Notes: a model not told the origin generated them from the sequence alone. 64,000 nt of DNA from Campylobacterales bacterium (GCA_016930915.1 JAFGFU010000037.1:1-64000), one strand, 5' to 3'. Numbered from the stretch's first letter, positions 1-11,706 are shown. Translations and numbers: made by a program.

Positions 1-87
1 AGTCTCTACGAAATAACCCCTCTCATCACCATGTATTTTTGGATCAATGATAATAACATCGGGTATGCTGGTTCTTGTAAAATTCAT
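1..87 (-). CDS. rfbC: dTDP-4-dehydrorhamnose 3,5-epimerase, N-terminal fragment (runs off window start)
   Basis: Manual translation of the reverse strand from ATG at 87: MNFTRTSIPDVIIIDPKIHGDERGYFVET, a typical RmlC N-terminus; adjacent to rfbA/rfbB. Confidence 0.85.
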   Translation of the reverse strand, partial: MNFTRTSIPDVIIIDPKIHGDERGYFVET

Positions 88-120
88 CTCTTAATACTCA
101 ACTTTCATCATTTATACTTT

Positions 121-1287
121 CTAATCCTGACCAAATAGATCACGGGTATAGACTTTTTCTTCTACATCGCACAGTTCATGACTCATGCGATTGGCAATAA
201 TCACATCGCACGTTGCCTTAAAATCATCCAAATTTTTCATTACAGCAGAGTGGTAAAAGCTCTCTTCTTTGATGCTGGGTTCATACACCACCACTTCAAC
301 ACCTTTAGCTTTTATGCGTTTCATAATGCCTTGAATGGCAGAACTTCGAAAGTTATCGCTTCCCTCTTTCATCACCAAACGATAAATCCCCACACGGGTT
401 GGATTTTTTTTCAAAATAGCATCGGCAATAAAATCTTTACGGGTTGAATTGGATTTGACAATCGCTTCAATGAGATTAGAAGGCACACTGGCATAATTGG
501 CTAAAAGCTGTTTGGTATCTTTAGGAAGACAATACCCACCATAGCCAAAACTAGGATTATTGTAGTGAAGCCCGATGCGAGGGTCTAAGCCCACACCTTC
601 GATAATCTGTTTGGTATCTAAACCATGAATAGCAGCATAAGAATCCAACTCGTTAAAATACGCCACACGCATCGCTAAGTACGTATTGGCAAAGAGCTTA
701 ATCGCCTCCGCTTCCGTGCTATCGGTAAAGAGTTTGGGAATATCCTTCTTAATTGCCCCCTCTTCAAGCAGTGAAGCAAAAAGCTGGGCTCGCTCACTCT
801 TTTCACCAACAATAATACGACTCGGATGCAAATTATCAAACAAGGCTTTTCCCTCACGTAAAAATTCAGGAGAGAAGATGATGTTATCGGTGTTAAAACG
901 CTCACGCAAGCTTTTCGTATAGCCTACGGGGATGGTTGATTTAATCACCATAGTCGCATGAGGATTGCATGTAAGAATATCTGCCACAACACTTTCAATG
1001 GATTTGGTATTAAAATAATTCGTCTCAGGATCATAATCTGTGGGTGTTGCAATGATGATAAACGAAGCATCCCTATACGCCTCTTCTTTATCTAAAGTGC
1101 CTTTGAAATTTAACGATTTTGTTTTTAAATAGTCTTCGATTTCTCTATCTTCGATAGGAGAGATTTTAGCGTTAATCATCTCAATTTTTTCAGGCACAAT
1201 ATCAAGAGCTACAACCTCATGATGCTGTGCCAGTAAAATCCCATTTGAAAGTCCTACATACCCTGTTCCAACGATGGCTATTTTCAC
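121..1287 (-). CDS. ugd: UDP-glucose 6-dehydrogenase (nucleotide-sugar dehydrogenase)
   Basis: [21 protein letters not shown] Rossmann start; [12 protein letters not shown] and [14 protein letters not shown] catalytic Cys motif. Confidence 0.93.
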   Translation of the reverse strand: MKIAIVGTGYVGLSNGILLAQHHEVVALDIVPEKIEMINAKISPIEDREIEDYLKTKSLNFKGTLDKEEAYRDASFIIIATPTDYDPETNYFNTKSIESVVADILTCNPHATMVIKSTIPVGYTKSLRERFNTDNIIFSPEFLREGKALFDNLHPSRIIVGEKSERAQLFASLLEEGAIKKDIPKLFTDSTEAEAIKLFANTYLAMRVAYFNELDSYAAIHGLDTKQIIEGVGLDPRIGLHYNNPSFGYGGYCLPKDTKQLLANYASVPSNLIEAIVKSNSTRKDFIADAILKKNPTRVGIYRLVMKEGSDNFRSSAIQGIMKRIKAKGVEVVVYEPSIKEESFYHSAVMKNLDDFKATCDVIIANRMSHELCDVEEKVYTRDLFGQD

Positions 1288-1303
1288 TTTTATACCCTTT
1301 TTA

Positions 1304-2116
1304 TCATTCTTCTCTTATCCGCATAAAAATAGGAAAACGAGGTTTCCCCTTTTTCGTTAATTCTTTATATTTATAAGTGATTTTTGTTCCAATGGCAGGT
1401 GGATTGTGCCTTTGCTCATCACTAAAACCAGAACCGATTTTAAACATTGCTCCTTCATCGTTTTTACATGTAAGCGCACCTAAAACATTTTTGTATTTTC
1501 CATCACCCTTATGGTGAGAAAGCACAGTACACTCCTCATCGTGAAAGGTTTTCACTTTAAGCGAATACGCATCTCTTCCCTCAGCATACAAGCCATCAGG
1601 ATGGCGAATCACCACGCCCTCACCTCCTGCTTTTTCAACTTCGCTCAAAAAGCGTTTAAGATCATTTGCATCTTTACATATAAACTGTGGAGCAATTTTT
1701 AAATAATCCACAGAATCTGATTTTAAATAATAATCTAACTTTGCTAAGCGTTTCGTTAATCCACCCGCTTCTTTGGGGACATCAAAGGCATAAAAGGCAA
1801 GTTCCCTCCACCCTTCATGCGCCTCTTTTTGCATCACAATGGACTGAATGTGCTCAAAATCACCCCGTTTGCTCCACAACTCTCCATCCACAGCAAAAGA
1901 AGGAAAATCTTTGGTAAACCATGAAGGCGTGGCAAAGAGGGTTCCACCTCTGGAGATGAGCTTTTCACCATCCCAGTAAGCTCTCACCCCATCCATCTTT
2001 TCACTCATCAACCACCCTGAAATAGTTTGGTCTTTGTAGCTCTCAAGCAGTAAAAGGGAAGGCTTATCCGCCCACACCAAACATGAAAATGTCAAGCAAA
2101 GCCAAAAAAATTTCAT
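1304..2116 (-). CDS. ATP-dependent DNA ligase with N-terminal signal peptide (LigE-like)
   Basis: [13 protein letters not shown] nucleotidyltransferase motif I (KxDGxR); signal peptide [16 protein letters not shown] if started at 2116 rather than at the ORF-track start 2143. Confidence 0.85.
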   Translation of the reverse strand: MKFFWLCLTFSCLVWADKPSLLLLESYKDQTISGWLMSEKMDGVRAYWDGEKLISRGGTLFATPSWFTKDFPSFAVDGELWSKRGDFEHIQSIVMQKEAHEGWRELAFYAFDVPKEAGGLTKRLAKLDYYLKSDSVDYLKIAPQFICKDANDLKRFLSEVEKAGGEGVVIRHPDGLYAEGRDAYSLKVKTFHDEECTVLSHHKGDGKYKNVLGALTCKNDEGAMFKIGSGFSDEQRHNPPAIGTKITYKYKELTKKGKPRFPIFMRIREE

Positions 2117-3132
2117 TATGCCTCGTATTTGCTCAGATACCACTCAATGGTTTTGACAATACCACTTTCAAAATTCTCCTCAGCAACCCATCCTAACTTT
2201 GTCTCAATTTTGCTTGCATCAATGGCGTAGCGTCTATCGTGCCCAGCTCTATCTTCTACAAAACTGATTTGCTCTTTATAAGACGTTGCTTTGGGTTTTA
2301 AGGTATCTAAGATTTCACAGATTTTATGCGCGATGTAGAGGTTATCTCTTTCATTTCGCCCACCAATATTATAGGTCTCTCCTGAAATGCCTTCATGAAA
2401 AACGAGCTCTATCCCTTTGCAGTGGTCTAATACATAAAGCCAATCACGAATATTTTTACCATCGCCGTAAATGGGGATATTTTGATTGGAAAGTGCTTTT
2501 CGAATGATGGTAGGAATCAGTTTTTCATCGTGTTGTTTAGGCCCGTAATTATTAGAACAATTCGTAATCACCGTGTTCATTCCATAGGTATGATGATACG
2601 CACGTACGAGCATATCAGAACTTGCTTTACTCGCCGAATAGGGAGAATTAGGCGCATACGGTGTAGTTTCGGTAAACAGCCCTGCTGCACCCAATGTTCC
2701 ATAAACCTCATCGGTAGAGATATGATGAAACCTACATGCTTCAAACCCCTCTTTTAAAACAAAAGGTTTTTGCATCCATGCTTTGTACGCCACATCAAGG
2801 AGTGTAAAGGTACCATTAACATTGGTCTCTACAAACACCCCTGGATTTTTAATGGAGTTATCCACGTGCGACTCAGCGGCAAAATGAATCACCCCTTGAA
2901 TGTCGTACTGTGCAAACAAAGACTCTACAAGGTCTCTATCACGAATATCCCCTTGCACAAACGTATGTCTGGGATGGTTTTCCACTTCGCTAAGATTTTC
3001 CATAGTGCCTGCATAGGTTAAAAGGTCTAAATTAATAAGATGATACTCTGGATGCTCCGCCAAAAAGTAGGGAACAAAATTGGAACCAATGAAACCCGCA
3101 CAGCCTGTCACTAAAATCGTTTTTTGACTCAT
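2116..3132 (-). CDS. rfbB: dTDP-glucose 4,6-dehydratase
   Basis: [47 protein letters not shown]. Confidence 0.95.
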   Translation of the reverse strand: MSQKTILVTGCAGFIGSNFVPYFLAEHPEYHLINLDLLTYAGTMENLSEVENHPRHTFVQGDIRDRDLVESLFAQYDIQGVIHFAAESHVDNSIKNPGVFVETNVNGTFTLLDVAYKAWMQKPFVLKEGFEACRFHHISTDEVYGTLGAAGLFTETTPYAPNSPYSASKASSDMLVRAYHHTYGMNTVITNCSNNYGPKQHDEKLIPTIIRKALSNQNIPIYGDGKNIRDWLYVLDHCKGIELVFHEGISGETYNIGGRNERDNLYIAHKICEILDTLKPKATSYKEQISFVEDRAGHDRRYAIDASKIETKLGWVAEENFESGIVKTIEWYLSKYEA

Positions 3133-3992
3133 TTGACCAAATCCTTCAAATACGCACCATACCCATTTTTACTTAGGGGCTTGGCAATCTCTAAGACACA
3201 CTCTTTATCAATCCAACCGTAGTTATAAGCAATCTCTTCCAAACACGCTATCTTATGACTTTGACGCTTTTCAATGGTCTGTACAAATAAACCAGCATCC
3301 ATCAAACTATCGTGTGTTCCCGTGTCAAGCCACGCAAAACCTCGTCCTAGTACCTCTACATGTAAATCACCACGTTTGAGATACGCTTCATTCACACTCG
3401 TAATTTCAAGCTCACCTCGCTCGCTTGGTTTCACACTTTTAGCAATTTTAATCACATCGTTATCGTAAAAATAAAGCCCAGTAACTGCAAAAGGCGATTT
3501 TGGTGTTTTAGGCTTTTCTTCAATGCTGATGGCTTTTTGATTTTCATCAAACTCCACCACACCAAAACGCTGCGGGTCTTTCACTTGATAGCCAAACACC
3601 ACCGCCCCTTTTTCAAGCTTTGCAGAACTTTGTAGCAAAGGGGTAAACCCTTGCCCATAGAAGATATTATCGCCCAAAATAAGACAGACACTATCATTAC
3701 CTATAAATGCTTCACCCAAAAGAAACGCTTGAGCAAGTCCATCGGGGCTGGGTTGAATTTTATAGACAAGCTGTATACCCCACTGACTTCCATCACCCAA
3801 CAACTCTTCAAACTTACCAATATCAGCAGGGGTGGAGATAATTAAAATCTCTCTAATGCCTGCTAACATCAAAACTGAGAGCGGATAATAAATCATCGGC
3901 TTATCATAGATAGGTAAAAGCTGTTTGCTGATAGACTTTGTGACAGGATACAACCTTGTACCACTACCACCTGCTAAAATAATCCCTTTCAT
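3129..3992 (-). CDS. rfbA: glucose-1-phosphate thymidylyltransferase
   Basis: [39 protein letters not shown] signature. Confidence 0.96.
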   Translation of the reverse strand: MKGIILAGGSGTRLYPVTKSISKQLLPIYDKPMIYYPLSVLMLAGIREILIISTPADIGKFEELLGDGSQWGIQLVYKIQPSPDGLAQAFLLGEAFIGNDSVCLILGDNIFYGQGFTPLLQSSAKLEKGAVVFGYQVKDPQRFGVVEFDENQKAISIEEKPKTPKSPFAVTGLYFYDNDVIKIAKSVKPSERGELEITSVNEAYLKRGDLHVEVLGRGFAWLDTGTHDSLMDAGLFVQTIEKRQSHKIACLEEIAYNYGWIDKECVLEIAKPLSKNGYGAYLKDLVK

Positions 3993-3994
3993 GC

Positions 3995-5365
3995 TTAATG
4001 TAACTCCTTTTTAGCCATAGCGATAATTTCATTGAGTTTGTGCTCATACAGCTTTGCATGACTCTCATCGGTCGATTCAAAACGGGTGACAAGCACAGGT
4101 GTGGTGTTACTCGCTCGCACCAAGCCCCAACCATCGCTAAAAATGACTCTCACACCATCCACATCCACAATTTCTTTGATAGCTGGAAAATCTTTTGGAG
4201 GATTTTTCAAAAGTTCTTTGACTTTATCCACCAAAGGAAATTTATCGTTTTCATTGGTTTCAACTTTTAACTCTTCAGTCGAATACACCACAGGCAGTTT
4301 TGCAATCTCTGCATCCACATCCAAACCATTTTTCACCATTTCTATCATACGAAGGGTGGCGTAAATCGCATCGTCATACCCAAAATATCTATCATTAAAG
4401 AAAAGATGACCGCTCACTTCCGCCGCAAAGTCCGCATTCGTTTTGGCAATCATCACTTTAAGGTTACTGTGCCCTGTTTTATACATAATCGCCTTACCAC
4501 GAGCATTGATGTCATCGTACATAATTTGAGAACATTTCACCTCACCAATGACGGTTGGGTTTTTCATGGCACGGGAGAACAAAATCGCCATAATGTCGCC
4601 TTTGACATTGTTTTTCTTCGTTAAAAAAGCAATTCTATCGGCATCACCATCGTAAGCAAACCCTAGCGCAAATTCACCCTCTAACTCTTTTTTGATGTCT
4701 TTAAGATTTTTCTCCACCGTTGGGTCTGGATGATGATTTGGAAAGGTTCCATCAGGCTCAACAAATAACCCTTTACATGTAAAGTTCAAAGCTTTGAAAA
4801 TATCCTGTACCACCACACCTGCAACGCCGTTTCCACAGTCATACACAAACGGTTTATCAAAACCTTTAAGGTGGTCAAACTCTTTAATCATATAAGCGAT
4901 ATAACGCTCTTTCGCATCAATAAACGAGGAGCTAAAATCATCCTCAATTTCCATGGCGTAATTTTGCATAATCTCACGACCCAATGCGTAAATATCTTCG
5001 CCAAAAAAGGGCTTTTTATCAATGGTAATTTTAAAACCGTTGTACTCGCTAGGATTGTGTGAGCCTGTTATCATAATAGAAGCATTGGGGGTTGTCCCAT
5101 TGAACGTTTGAAAATTGCTAAAGTAATTCACAGGGGTTGCCACAAGTCCCATATTGAGGACTTTACAGCCTGCTTTGTTCAGCCCACTTGTGAGGTATTC
5201 GCACAAAATAGGAGAGTGCGAACGGGCATCATAACCAATAGAAACCACCTTTCCTACCTTTACAATTTGCTTTCCTAAAAAATATCCAATGAGTTTTACC
5301 ATCTGCTCATTGAGCTCTTTTTCGTAAATGCCCCGAATATCATACTCTCTAAAAATTGTTTTCAT
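3995..5365 (-). CDS. phosphomannomutase/phosphoglucomutase
   Basis: [27 protein letters not shown] active-site phosphoserine loop; [14 protein letters not shown]. Confidence 0.93.
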   Translation of the reverse strand: MKTIFREYDIRGIYEKELNEQMVKLIGYFLGKQIVKVGKVVSIGYDARSHSPILCEYLTSGLNKAGCKVLNMGLVATPVNYFSNFQTFNGTTPNASIMITGSHNPSEYNGFKITIDKKPFFGEDIYALGREIMQNYAMEIEDDFSSSFIDAKERYIAYMIKEFDHLKGFDKPFVYDCGNGVAGVVVQDIFKALNFTCKGLFVEPDGTFPNHHPDPTVEKNLKDIKKELEGEFALGFAYDGDADRIAFLTKKNNVKGDIMAILFSRAMKNPTVIGEVKCSQIMYDDINARGKAIMYKTGHSNLKVMIAKTNADFAAEVSGHLFFNDRYFGYDDAIYATLRMIEMVKNGLDVDAEIAKLPVVYSTEELKVETNENDKFPLVDKVKELLKNPPKDFPAIKEIVDVDGVRVIFSDGWGLVRASNTTPVLVTRFESTDESHAKLYEHKLNEIIAMAKKELH

Positions 5366-6150
5366 TACCCTTCCTTATATAATTCTTCTTCAATCGCAAT
5401 GCCAAACACGTCTGTGTAGGATTTGTCATGCTTCAAATTTTCCTGCATTGTAGCCAAAGCTCGCTGATAATCCTCTATAATAAGGTTGCCTTTAAGCAGT
5501 TCGTATTTCAAAAAAAGCCAGTAGGTATTGAGCACATCGCTCTCGCAATACTCCTTGATTTTCTCAATCTCACCCGCATAAAAAAGCTCCATCACCTGAT
5601 CACCATGCACATCATATTTTCCAGGAAGTCCCACCATCGCACAGACATGGTCTAACTTTAAGCCACGCACCGCTCCAAATTCACACAGATGGTCCATCAC
5701 ATCCACATGAAAACGGTCTGAATAGCGTGAGCGGTAATTTTCCCATTTATTTTTACTGAGCTCCTTGTTTTCCACCTCAAAATAAGCGTTACATGTAAGG
5801 TTATACTGCATGGCTCGAAGCATGAGAAGAGGCATATCAAAACTGCGTCCGTTAAAGCTCACCAGCTTGGGATTGTGTTTGTTAATAAAGCCCAAAAAGT
5901 TTTTCACCATCTCAAATTCATTTTTCCCCTCAATGCTGCTCACTTTACGAAAAATACCAAAATCATCGGCAATCACAGCAGAAATAGCAACAATTTTATG
6001 AAAGGGCAAGCTTAAAAAACCACTACCACTTTTTTCTTCTTGTGCTTTAATGGCTAAGAGTGAAACCGTATAATCATCACCCTCAAACCCTAAAATCTTG
6101 CGAATCAACTCGCAATCGGGAATGGTTTCAATATCAAATACACAAATCAT
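5365..6150 (-). CDS. predicted 3'-5' exonuclease, PolB-like/DEDD family
   Basis: MICVFDIETIPD (DxE) and KLVSFNGRSFDMPLL motifs; likely start 6150 rather than 6189. Confidence 0.8.
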   Translation of the reverse strand: MICVFDIETIPDCELIRKILGFEGDDYTVSLLAIKAQEEKSGSGFLSLPFHKIVAISAVIADDFGIFRKVSSIEGKNEFEMVKNFLGFINKHNPKLVSFNGRSFDMPLLMLRAMQYNLTCNAYFEVENKELSKNKWENYRSRYSDRFHVDVMDHLCEFGAVRGLKLDHVCAMVGLPGKYDVHGDQVMELFYAGEIEKIKEYCESDVLNTYWLFLKYELLKGNLIIEDYQRALATMQENLKHDKSYTDVFGIAIEEELYKEG

Positions 6151-6220
6151 AAAGTACCTTTTTAGATTTTTTAAAGTAAAATGAAACAATTATATAGAAA
6201 TTTTACACGGAACACATTGA

Positions 6221-6979
6221 ATGCACACCCATGCGTATACCCTTTCGCCAAACTTTCAAAAACGTGATGCTTTTTTGCAAAACATCAAAACCTATTTTAA
6301 CGCTAGCACAGAGAGTATACATCGTGCTAGAAATGAATTAAAGGTTTTACATGTAAACGAAATCGAAGAAGCGTTAGTAGTCAAATCCTTTAAAATTCCC
6401 CGTGGCATTCAAAAATATTTTTACAGTTTTCTACGCCCTAGCAAAGCCAAAACCTCTTACACCAATGCCTGCATTCTTCAAGAGCGTGGCATTGAAACAC
6501 CAAAACCTGTGGGGTACATTGAGTTTTTTGAACAGGGCATTTTAAAAGAGAGCTTTTATGTAAGCGTGGAATGGAAGTATGATTTTACGATTCGAGAGCC
6601 TCTTTTAAACAAAACCTTTTCCAATCGAGAAGCCATTTTTAAAGCCTTTGCCCAGTTTGTCTATGCCTTGCATGAGGCACACATCACCCATAAAGACCTC
6701 TCTCCTGGCAATATTTTGATTCAACAAGAGGGATTGAAGTGCTGTGTGGTGGACATTAACCGTATGGGATTTAAACCTTTAAGCTTCAAACAAAGAGCAC
6801 ACAATTTTGCAAAACTTTGGGCAAGCGATGAGGATTTAACGCTCATACTTAGCCACTATGCCACGCTTGCCAACCTTGATGTAACCACCTTTGTGAAAGA
6901 AGGACTCAAAGCCTCCCATGCGCACAAAGCCAAAATCAACTTCAAAAAACGTCTGCGAGGGGTGAATGTTGTTGATTAA
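6221..6979 (+). CDS. lipopolysaccharide (Kdo/heptose) kinase-like protein
   Basis: HKDLSPGNILIQ and VVDINRM kinase catalytic-loop and DxN-like motifs; LPS context. Confidence 0.75.
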   Translation: MHTHAYTLSPNFQKRDAFLQNIKTYFNASTESIHRARNELKVLHVNEIEEALVVKSFKIPRGIQKYFYSFLRPSKAKTSYTNACILQERGIETPKPVGYIEFFEQGILKESFYVSVEWKYDFTIREPLLNKTFSNREAIFKAFAQFVYALHEAHITHKDLSPGNILIQQEGLKCCVVDINRMGFKPLSFKQRAHNFAKLWASDEDLTLILSHYATLANLDVTTFVKEGLKASHAHKAKINFKKRLRGVNVVD

Positions 6980-7691
6980 TATGATGTACCATCACGCCAA
7001 TAAGGATGTTTTTAGCAACAGCGTGGAGATGCTAGAAGCGCATTTTTCCTACATTAAAGAACATTATGCCTGCGTGCTGCCAGGGGAGAGTATCACCCAA
7101 ACCTCAGTCTGTCTTAGCTTTGATGATGGCTACTGTGATTTTTATTTTTTAGTTTATCCGCTTTTAAAAAAGTATCATCTCAAAGCGCTTTTAGCCTTTT
7201 CCAGTGCGTATCTCATTCCAAACAGTACTCTTTTGCCAGAAGAGCGCATGGGATTTTCTCACAAAGAGGCTCACACCAACTACAAAAAAGGAACCTTTTG
7301 TACCATTGAAGAGCTAAAAGAGATGGTAGACTCAGGGCACGTTATGATAGCCTCCCATGCCCACTCCCACACCAATCTTTGCTTGCCAAACACCGATTTG
7401 GAGCTTGAAATTAAAACCTCTAAAGCCCTATTGGAAGAAGCTTTGGGCATTGAAGTATTCAGTTTTGTTTTCCCTTTTGGCAAGTACAATGCCGCCATTT
7501 TAAAAGAGACCCAAAAGCACTACCGCTTTATTTTTCGCATTGGCAATGCAGTGCAGAGCGATTTTTCAGGCATTAGAGGGCTAAATTATCGCATTAACGG
7601 CGATGGGATGCCAACACCTCATGCGCTCTTTGCTCCTAAAAATCTCATGCTCTTTTGGTTCAAAGAGTTCTTAAAAAAGGTGCTAGGATGA
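6966..7691 (+). CDS. polysaccharide deacetylase family protein
   Basis: VCLSFDDGYCDFY and ASHAHSHTNL (HxxxH) motifs; overlaps the upstream gene. Confidence 0.85.
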   Translation: MLLINMMYHHANKDVFSNSVEMLEAHFSYIKEHYACVLPGESITQTSVCLSFDDGYCDFYFLVYPLLKKYHLKALLAFSSAYLIPNSTLLPEERMGFSHKEAHTNYKKGTFCTIEELKEMVDSGHVMIASHAHSHTNLCLPNTDLELEIKTSKALLEEALGIEVFSFVFPFGKYNAAILKETQKHYRFIFRIGNAVQSDFSGIRGLNYRINGDGMPTPHALFAPKNLMLFWFKEFLKKVLG

Positions 7692-8446
7692 ATGCTATCT
7701 CCATTGTGATGATTGTGAAAAACGGTGCAAAAACCATTGAACGCTCTCTTCAAAGTCTCCACGCTTTCGATGATGTGGTGGTCTACGATAATGGCTCTAG
7801 CGATGAAACAAAAGCTATTGCTAAAACCTTTAGCAATGTGACACTGATTGAAGGAGATTTTATTGGTTTTGGGCCTACGAAAAACAAAGCCGCTTCGTTT
7901 GCTAAACACGAGTGGGTGTTGATTTTGGATGCCGATGAAGTGGTTGATGCTTCTTTAGCACAAGCGCTTTTAAGCACACCTTTGGAAAACAAAACCGTTT
8001 ACTTGCTCAACTTTTTAGCCTTTTACAAAGAGTTCCCCATTTATCATTGCGGTTGGAATAACCAAAAAATCAAACGCCTTTACAATAAAACTATTACCCG
8101 TTTTAACGACAATTATGTGCATGAAAATATCATCGATGAAGGTTTACATGTAAAGAGTTTTGAAGGAGGGAACATTGAGCATTACAGCTACCTTAGTATC
8201 AGCGATTTTATCATTAAAGCCGATCGTTACTCGAGCCTTTTTGCCAATGATTTTGTGGGCAAAAAATCCTCCTCACCCGCTAAAGCTTTTTTCAATGGAC
8301 TCTACTCCTTTTTTAGAAGCTACATCTTAAAACGTGGCTTTTTAGATGGCTATCCAGGGCTCATTATCTCCTTTTCGCACATGGTCACCAACTTTTACAA
8401 ATACATGAAACTCTACGAAGCCAACCGTGAAAAAGAGGCGAAGTGA
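7688..8446 (+). CDS. glycosyltransferase family 2 (LPS core type)
   Basis: MNAISIVMIVKNGAKTIERSLQSL; ILDADEVV; ATG at 7688 overlaps the previous stop codon. Confidence 0.87.
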   Translation: MNAISIVMIVKNGAKTIERSLQSLHAFDDVVVYDNGSSDETKAIAKTFSNVTLIEGDFIGFGPTKNKAASFAKHEWVLILDADEVVDASLAQALLSTPLENKTVYLLNFLAFYKEFPIYHCGWNNQKIKRLYNKTITRFNDNYVHENIIDEGLHVKSFEGGNIEHYSYLSISDFIIKADRYSSLFANDFVGKKSSSPAKAFFNGLYSFFRSYILKRGFLDGYPGLIISFSHMVTNFYKYMKLYEANREKEAK

Positions 8447-9486
8447 AACCACCGTTTTTTTGGGATACCTACTCCGACCAGCCTCATGTATTAAAAGACA
8501 AAGCCTACAAAAAACGTATGCGCACCTTGCAGTGGCTAGAGTACCTTAAAACTTTCCTAAGCGCACTTTTCATCTTGCCTTTAGCGTTTTTAGGGATGAA
8601 GTTTTTCAAACCCAAAACACCCAAACCCTTTGAACTTGGACTCTGTGTAAACCTCGATAAAGGCGAAGAGCAAATAGCGCTGGTGGAAGAACTTGGTGTT
8701 AAACACCTGCTCTGTCGCTTTCCTTTGTGGGATATGCAAAACATTGAAGCCTATGTCGCCTTTTTAAAGCGTTTTGGCGACGATAAACATTTTATACTCT
8801 GCATCCTGCAAGATAGAGAACATATCGAAGATTTAGCGCTCACGACTTTAGATGTAAAAAAAGTGTTTGAACGTTTCTCTCCTTTTGTACAAGAGTTTCA
8901 AATTGGCAATGCCATCAATCGTGCCAAATGGGGCTTTTTTAGCGTAGGTGAGTATTTGCGTTTTTACGCCTGCATACAAAGACTTAGAGATGAATCTTTC
9001 CCTAAACTGCTTCTTTTAGGTCCTTCGATTATCGACTTTGAGTACCACTACACGGCACGTGCTCTTTTTAATGGCTTTAAAGTGCATTTTGATAAACACA
9101 CCTCGCTTTTGTATGTGGATAGAAGAGGCGCACCAGAAAACACTCAACTAGGCTTTAACACTCTAGGGAAAATCAATCTCCTCTACGCTTTGTGTGCGCT
9201 GAGTTCCAAAAGCAGCGATGATATTTACATTACTGAGGTGAACTGGCCGCTTTCTAACACGGCTCCGTATGCGCCAACCAGTGAGAAAGAGTGTGTGAGT
9301 GAAACAGAGTACGCCACCTTTTTAAAGGCGTACATTCGCACCGCCAAAGAGAGTGGCAAAGTGCGTAAACTCTTCTGGCATCAACTGATTGCACCTGGAT
9401 ACGGGCTGGTTGATAACCGCAAGGGCATTCAAAAAATGAAGGGCTTTTATGCCTTCAAAGAGGTCTTACATGAAACTATTTATTGA
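8443..9486 (+). CDS. glycoside-hydrolase-like (TIM-barrel) membrane-anchored protein
   Basis: GTG start; TM segment FLSALFILPLAFLGMKFF; late motif IYITEVNWPLSNTAPY resembles a GH nucleophile strand. Confidence 0.5.
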   Translation: MKPPFFWDTYSDQPHVLKDKAYKKRMRTLQWLEYLKTFLSALFILPLAFLGMKFFKPKTPKPFELGLCVNLDKGEEQIALVEELGVKHLLCRFPLWDMQNIEAYVAFLKRFGDDKHFILCILQDREHIEDLALTTLDVKKVFERFSPFVQEFQIGNAINRAKWGFFSVGEYLRFYACIQRLRDESFPKLLLLGPSIIDFEYHYTARALFNGFKVHFDKHTSLLYVDRRGAPENTQLGFNTLGKINLLYALCALSSKSSDDIYITEVNWPLSNTAPYAPTSEKECVSETEYATFLKAYIRTAKESGKVRKLFWHQLIAPGYGLVDNRKGIQKMKGFYAFKEVLHETIY

Positions 9487-10396
9487 AACACCTGTATGGC
9501 TTGGTGATGCCATTATGGCAAGTGTTGCGATTAAAAATATTATTGATCATTTTAAGGGAGCCCAGATTATTCTCTTTGGTTCCTTTGCAGCGATGGAAGT
9601 CTACAAAAGCTATGAGGGCGTGAGCAGAGTGATTGTGGATGAGAGTAAAAAGAGTGGTAACCGTTGGGCATGGCTCTACACCATGAGTAAAGAGGTTGGC
9701 AAATGCGATATCGCACTCTCTTTTCGCAGACAATGGAGTACAAAATTTTTACTCTTTTGCCTCAGTGCCACGCAAAAAATGCACTACAAACGACTCTCAA
9801 AAGAGTCTATCCATCAAGTCAAACGCTACAACGATTTTGCTTCGCATGCGTTACATGTAAACTTCCCACTGGGCGATTTGTATTTGCCTTTTCATGCGCA
9901 TCACTATGAAGAACCCACCCTTGGGCTCAATCCTGGAGCGACCTATGGCAGTGCGAAACGCTGGTACCCTGAAGAGTTTGCCAAAGTGGCGATTGCCTTA
10001 CATAAGCGCTATAACATTGTCATCTTTGGAGGAGCGAGCGAGGTTGAAATCGCCCATGAAATTGAAGAGCTTATACGAGCGCATGGCATTGAAAATGTTG
10101 AAAATATCGCAGGAAAAACCTCTATCCAAAGCTTGTGTGAACACATTGGTGGACTTGAGCTCTTCATCACCAACGATAGCGGACCCCTGCACATCGCAGC
10201 CGCCTACAAAGTGAAAACCATTGCCATTTTTGGGCCAACTATCAGTACCGAAACGCACGGATGGAATAACCCGTATGAAAAAATTATCAAACTCAATCTC
10301 CCCTGTCAGCCCTGCATGAAGCGCACCTGTCCTCTAGGACACCATGCGTGCATGAAGGGCATTGACGCCACCATGATACTTAAGGAAATTGAATGA
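9470..10396 (+). CDS. waaF: lipopolysaccharide heptosyltransferase II (GT9)
   Basis: TPVWLGDAIMASVAI; GLNPGATYGSAKRWYPEEFA; TNDSGPLHIAAA; KRTCPLGHHACM. Confidence 0.9.
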   Translation: MKLFIETPVWLGDAIMASVAIKNIIDHFKGAQIILFGSFAAMEVYKSYEGVSRVIVDESKKSGNRWAWLYTMSKEVGKCDIALSFRRQWSTKFLLFCLSATQKMHYKRLSKESIHQVKRYNDFASHALHVNFPLGDLYLPFHAHHYEEPTLGLNPGATYGSAKRWYPEEFAKVAIALHKRYNIVIFGGASEVEIAHEIEELIRAHGIENVENIAGKTSIQSLCEHIGGLELFITNDSGPLHIAAAYKVKTIAIFGPTISTETHGWNNPYEKIIKLNLPCQPCMKRTCPLGHHACMKGIDATMILKEIE

Positions 10397-11118
10397 ATCA
10401 AAGCGCCTTTACCTATAAAGAACACGAAATTATAAGCACCTTGCCCAAAGATGAGGCAATAAAGCTGTTTGATAGCCTTATGGAAAAACGCTACACTGTT
10501 ACAAATAATTTTAAAGATGGTTCAAAATGCCTTGTCCAAAAAATAAAAATAGATGGCTTTGATGAGATGGTTTTTAAAATTCCTCGTTCCAGAAGCAGAC
10601 GTACGTGGGAGCGAATGTTAACCCTTTTTCGAGAGAGCGAAGCATTTCGCAACCATGAAAGTATGCTCACACTTGAAACATTGGGACTAAAAGGAGCTAT
10701 ACCTATTTTAGCGGCACAAAAGCGTTTTCGAGGCGTTGTTTTGGAAAGTTTTTTTACCTACTCCTTTGTAGAAGGCAAAGCGCCAAAAGAAGAAGAGACT
10801 CCAAAAGTGCTTGAAGCGATGAACACGCTTCATGAGAAAGGCTATACTAGAAGCGACCCTAAACTTCAAAATTTTATTATGCATGAGGGAGAGGTTTATT
10901 TTATTGATTTTAGGCTCAAAAAACCTCGCTTTTTTTCAAAGATGGAGCGCACACTAAATCTATGTAAGTTTTTTCAAACCTTACCTAATGATACACACTA
11001 CATGAATAGAGAACAAAAAAACTCACTTTTTTTTAAAGCCATGTACCGTTGGAATAAAGTACTGATGTTTTGGAGAAGGACAAGACAAAAGATTAAAAAG
11101 TCTTTTGCTAAAAAATAG
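10393..11118 (+). CDS. lipopolysaccharide core kinase-like protein
   Basis: LHEKGYTRSDPKLQNFIMHEGEVYFIDFRLKKP kinase-like catalytic region. Confidence 0.7.
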   Translation: MNQSAFTYKEHEIISTLPKDEAIKLFDSLMEKRYTVTNNFKDGSKCLVQKIKIDGFDEMVFKIPRSRSRRTWERMLTLFRESEAFRNHESMLTLETLGLKGAIPILAAQKRFRGVVLESFFTYSFVEGKAPKEEETPKVLEAMNTLHEKGYTRSDPKLQNFIMHEGEVYFIDFRLKKPRFFSKMERTLNLCKFFQTLPNDTHYMNREQKNSLFFKAMYRWNKVLMFWRRTRQKIKKSFAKK

Positions 11119-11190
11119 CGAATATTACCTAAATCACTACTTGATAGAATAGTTTAAAAGTTACTGTATCTATTAAGAAAAGTAAAACTA

Positions 11191-11706
11191 CTAATTTTTT
11201 ATTTTTTCTAGCAGGTATTCTTTAACAAGCTGATACATCATTACATTTCCCTCAACATTAAAATGGGAATCTTGTTCTGAATAACAACATGAATTATCGA
11301 AATTGCTCATATCTAAAAAATCAACCCTGTTATTCACAACTCTTGTGAGCATCTTATTACATTCTTCTAAGTAATAAGCTTGCTTGGGTGTATTAATAGC
11401 TTCTTTATGAAATTGTTTTGTAATTCCAATCAATAGATAATGAGACTCTTCTGAATGGATAAAAAGATCTCTTAGTTTTTTTTCCAAAATCTGTTGGCTT
11501 TTCATTGGCTGACAGAAGATATAATTAAGCCAAAAAAATCTAAAAGGTTTAATCATTTTTCTTATTAACTTTGCCCATTTAGATTTAGAGTAGAAAAGCG
11601 TCTGAGGAAGAGGTCTTGGGAAAGAATCAACAATTCCTGCATGAATAACAATCAAATCGTATTTTACATGTATATTATGTAGAATATCTATAATTTCATC
11701 TAGCAT
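11191..11706 (-). CDS. C-terminal part of an SGNH/GDSL-like hydrolase; N-terminus in another frame up to 11861
   Basis: YDLIVIHAGIVDSFPRPLP block II/III-like. Manual translation upstream gives MNILLIGDSFGAPRKG (GDS block I) from ATG at 11861, in a frame joined at a poly-A tract. Confidence 0.6.
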   Translation of the reverse strand: MLDEIIDILHNIHVKYDLIVIHAGIVDSFPRPLPQTLFYSKSKWAKLIRKMIKPFRFFWLNYIFCQPMKSQQILEKKLRDLFIHSEESHYLLIGITKQFHKEAINTPKQAYYLEECNKMLTRVVNNRVDFLDMSNFDNSCCYSEQDSHFNVEGNVMMYQLVKEYLLEKIKN

